Source of the DNA: Desertimonas sp963732335
Lineage (GTDB): Bacteria > Actinomycetota > Acidimicrobiia > Acidimicrobiales > Ilumatobacteraceae
Direction of reading: 5' to 3'
DNA length: 64,000 nt
Assembly: GCA_963732335.1 (NCBI GenBank)
Contig: CAVSZO010000063.1
Coordinates: 434,001 to 498,000 of the forward strand
Shown here piece after piece: positions 62,160 to 64,000 of the stretch. Position numbers and translations under genes: made by a program. The notes beneath the pieces were generated by a model. That model did not search any database and was not told the origin of the DNA. It saw only the letters and a list, made by a program, of their open reading frames with translations. Within the stretch, counting starts at the first letter, position 1; every line of letters begins with the position of its first letter.

Positions 62160-62953
62160 GCGCGTTGGACCGTGGTGCGACCTACACCTACGCGGTTGCG
62201 CGTCCGTTCGACGCCGCCCGGATCGCCGGCCTGCACGGGGTCGATGGTGCGCCCGTTCGCCTCATCGGCTACCGCAACGTCGTCGCCGTGGTCAGCGCCG
62301 CGGAGCCGGGGGAACTCGACGAGGCCTCGCTGCGTGCTCGACTCGAGCGACTCGACGAACTCGAGCTGATCGCTCGCTCCCACGACGCCGTCGTCGCCGC
62401 CGTTTGCGCCCACGCCGTCACGTTGCCGTTCCGATTGGCCACCATTCACCGCGGTGCGGCTGGCGTGGTCGACATGCTCCGCCGCGAGTACGGCGAGCTG
62501 GTCGCCAAGCTCGACCGGCTGTCCGGTCACGTCGAGCTGGGCGTCAAGGTCTACGTCGACTCGGCATCACCTTCGTGCCCGTCACGCGAGATCGAGAAGG
62601 GGCAAGGCGGGGCGACGGACGCCAATACATCCGGCCGCCACTATCTGCAGCGCCGCAGGGAGCAACAGCGCTCGCGCGACAAGGCCTGGCAGATGTCGGC
62701 CGCAGCCGCCGCCCACGCCGACACCGAGTTGAGCGAGCTCGCCGTCGCATCGCGCCATCACCGACCACATCAGGGCCAACTCTGCCCAGATCGCGGCGAC
62801 AACGTGCTCAACGCCGCCTACCTCGTCGACGTCGGACTCGTCGAGACGTTCACGGCCAAGGTCAGGGACCTCGATCGTGTACTCCTCGGCGCGCGTGTCG
62901 AAGTCACCGGACCATGGGCCCCGTACTCCTTCGTCGGCGATGACGGCCGATGA
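62156..62953 (+). CDS. gvpL: Gas vesicle protein GvpL (GvpF/L family)
   Basis: 265 residues from ATG 62156. YTYAVARPFDAARIAGLHGV, YRNVVAVVSAAEPGELDEAS, ELIARSHDAVVAAVCAHAVT and LPFRLATIHRGAAGVVDMLR are GvpF/L hallmarks. An insert of about 30 residues (CPSREIEKGQGGATDANTSG, then basic repeats) is longer than in GvpF and ends in a conserved VTGPWAPYSFVGDD. Likely partners GvpF in nucleation. Confidence 0.9.
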   Translation: MSALDRGATYTYAVARPFDAARIAGLHGVDGAPVRLIGYRNVVAVVSAAEPGELDEASLRARLERLDELELIARSHDAVVAAVCAHAVTLPFRLATIHRGAAGVVDMLRREYGELVAKLDRLSGHVELGVKVYVDSASPSCPSREIEKGQGGATDANTSGRHYLQRRREQQRSRDKAWQMSAAAAAHADTELSELAVASRHHRPHQGQLCPDRGDNVLNAAYLVDVGLVETFTAKVRDLDRVLLGARVEVTGPWAPYSFVGDDGR

Positions 62954-63150
62954 GTGCAGTCGCCGACCGCGAGGTCGCCTTGGTGGACCTGCTCGACCGC
63001 CTACTCGTCAACGGCGCTGTCTTGAGCGGAGAGGTCACCCTGACGATCGCCGACATCGACCTGGTCCACGTCTCGCTTCGCGCCCTCATCACGTCGGTGA
63101 CCGCGGAAGGTCCTCCGAACTCCGACGAGCGAAAGGGCAACTGGTCGTGA
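62950..63150 (+). CDS. gvpS: Gas vesicle protein GvpS (short GvpA-like)
   Basis: 66 residues from ATG 62950, overlapping the gvpL stop as ATGA. ADREVALVDLLDRLLVNGAV, LSGEVTLTIADIDLVHVSLR, ALITSVTA give a reduced GvpA/GvpJ core without a long tail, as in Streptomyces GvpS. Probably a minor assembly component. Confidence 0.85.
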   Translation: MSAVADREVALVDLLDRLLVNGAVLSGEVTLTIADIDLVHVSLRALITSVTAEGPPNSDERKGNWS

Positions 63151-63440
63151 CTCGTAGCCCGGTGACGGTACGCGAACGCATTGCAACCGACCCCGACAGC
63201 GTCGAACGTGACCTGATGAGAATCGTGCTCACCGTCGTCGAGCTGTTGCGTCAACTGATGGAACGTCAAGCCCTCCATCGTGTCGACCAAGGCGATCTGA
63301 CCGCCGACGAGGAGGAGCGCATCGGCACCACGCTGATGCTGCTCGACGACCGCATGACACGACTCTGCGAGCAATTCGGGCTCTCCTCTGCAGACCTCAA
63401 CCTCGAGCTCGGGCCGCTCGGCCCACTCCTCCCACGCTGA
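63147..63440 (+). CDS. gvpK: Gas vesicle protein GvpK
   Basis: 97 residues from GTG 63147, which overlaps the gvpS stop as GTGA. Key segments: RDLMRIVLTVVELLRQLMER, QALHRVDQGDLTADEEERIG, TTLMLLDDRMTRLCEQFGLS and a C-terminal DLNLELGPLGPLLP. GvpK is a conserved assembly protein of unknown exact activity. It is the last gene of the recognised gas-vesicle operon. Confidence 0.92.
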   Translation: MTRSPVTVRERIATDPDSVERDLMRIVLTVVELLRQLMERQALHRVDQGDLTADEEERIGTTLMLLDDRMTRLCEQFGLSSADLNLELGPLGPLLPR

Positions 63441-63502
63441 GTCTCCGTCCAGTTGCGCCGCCGTCGAGCAGGTTCTCGCCATCGGCGCGTAGCGTGGATG
63501 CC

Positions 63503-64000
63503 ATGACCGACGAGCTGCTCTCGGGATCGGCCCGGCGCCTTGCTGAGGAGCTCGAGGAGGACGGGGTCAAGCTCGATGAGCCCGACAGCCTGCGCGGATT
63601 GCTGCTCGACGAGCTCGATTACGCCCGGCGGATCCCGATGTTCGAGGGACGGCGTCCGCTGTACGGCTCGTTCTCAATGCCTGCCGGTATGAGCATCACG
63701 ACCGCGGACGGCATCGCCGACCTGGTTCCCCTCGACGGGCTGCCTCGCGAGATGGCACGCACGTTCGCCGATGGGCGCTCGGCCTTCGTCGTCAACCGCC
63801 AGGACGAGAGCCCGGTGCTCGTCTGCTTCGACCGGCCGGTGCAGTACGAAGCCGAGCTCGTGCCACTGCAGGAGGTCACGGGCGCCCGTATCGTGCAGCG
63901 CACCTTGATCTTCGGCCAGGTCCGGCTGTTCGCCGAGCGCCGGGTGATCTCGTGGGACGGGCAGTCTTGGAGTGACCGCCCGACCGCAGCGGCACTGATG
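63503..64000 (+). CDS. DisA/DACNV-like sensor-domain protein (partial)
   Basis: From ATG 63503 to the window edge (166 residues visible). DSLRGLLLDELDYARRIPMF, EGRRPLYGSFSMPAG, and SAFVVNRQDESPVLVCFDRP, then VQYEAELVPLQEVTGARIVQ, RTLIFGQVRLFAERRVISWD resemble DACNV/DisA-N-like domains related to diadenylate cyclases. Catalytic residues cannot be judged from the partial sequence. Separated by 62 nt from the gas-vesicle operon. Confidence 0.5.
   Translation, partial: MTDELLSGSARRLAEELEEDGVKLDEPDSLRGLLLDELDYARRIPMFEGRRPLYGSFSMPAGMSITTADGIADLVPLDGLPREMARTFADGRSAFVVNRQDESPVLVCFDRPVQYEAELVPLQEVTGARIVQRTLIFGQVRLFAERRVISWDGQSWSDRPTAAALM

Overview
This is 64 kb of very GC-rich DNA with dense, short-spaced genes, frequent GTG/TTG starts and ATGA/GTGA stop-start overlaps. 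Gene content points to a high-GC actinobacterium: a SufR/COG2345-type HTH regulator, PspC/LiaRS-like signalling, an LLM-class flavin oxidoreductase, two nitronate monooxygenases, PPOX-fold proteins, a mycothiol-enzyme-like protein, an ABATE/CGNR regulator and a Streptomyces-type gas-vesicle operon. An Acidimicrobiia/Ilumatobacter-like host is my best inference, not a demonstrated fact. I saw no tRNA, rRNA, CRISPR array, transposase or phage module.

Layout. 1-5.6 kb: ECF sigma/anti-sigma pair, a broken epimerase, a membrane-anchored molybdopterin oxidoreductase, a cutinase and a secreted cupredoxin-like protein. 5.8-12.9 kb: YjbR protein, pectin-acetylesterase-like secreted hydrolase, two NTF2-like proteins, a TPR-LuxR regulator, a MerR regulator with a small Cys-rich membrane protein, YnfA. 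13-17.4 kb: a possible nitro/NO stress group (two nitronate monooxygenases, LLM oxidoreductase, Fe-S-type HTH regulator, exported truncated hemoglobin). 17.6-23.2 kb: kinase, secreted proteins, methyltransferase, and a Rieske protein behind a MerR/SoxR-type promoter. 23.3-27.5 kb: PspC-type histidine kinase/response regulator and a divergent PspC/LiaF-like membrane protein. 28-37 kb: secreted proteins, transglutaminase-like protein, squalene-cyclase-like protein, aldo/keto reductase, and a long Ig-like/endonuclease-phosphatase protein. 37.5-42.2 kb: P450, OsmC, FMO and a methyltransferase-AhpD fusion. 42-55 kb: small enzymes, an ArsR-arsenate-reductase fusion with its operator, SGNH hydrolase, cold-shock protein, UbiC-like lyase, acyl-ACP thioesterase, a truncated PrmC, epimerase, SDR, SixA. 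55.7-58.5 kb: a sulfur-oxidation fusion (metallo-beta-lactamase persulfide dioxygenase, three rhodanese modules, sulfite oxidase). 60.1-63.4 kb: gvpOAFGJLSK. The right edge cuts a DisA/DACNV-like sensor gene.

The observations I rate highest are the five-module sulfur-oxidation fusion, the SoxR-like promoter of the Rieske gene, and two families of short dispersed palindromic repeats, one of which sits exactly where a PrmC-like gene loses its C-terminus. An important caveat is that at least a dozen otherwise convincing genes carry single-base frameshifts (about one per 4-5 kb). These look like residual assembly errors rather than real decay. I have annotated such genes as continuous loci and stated where the frame changes.
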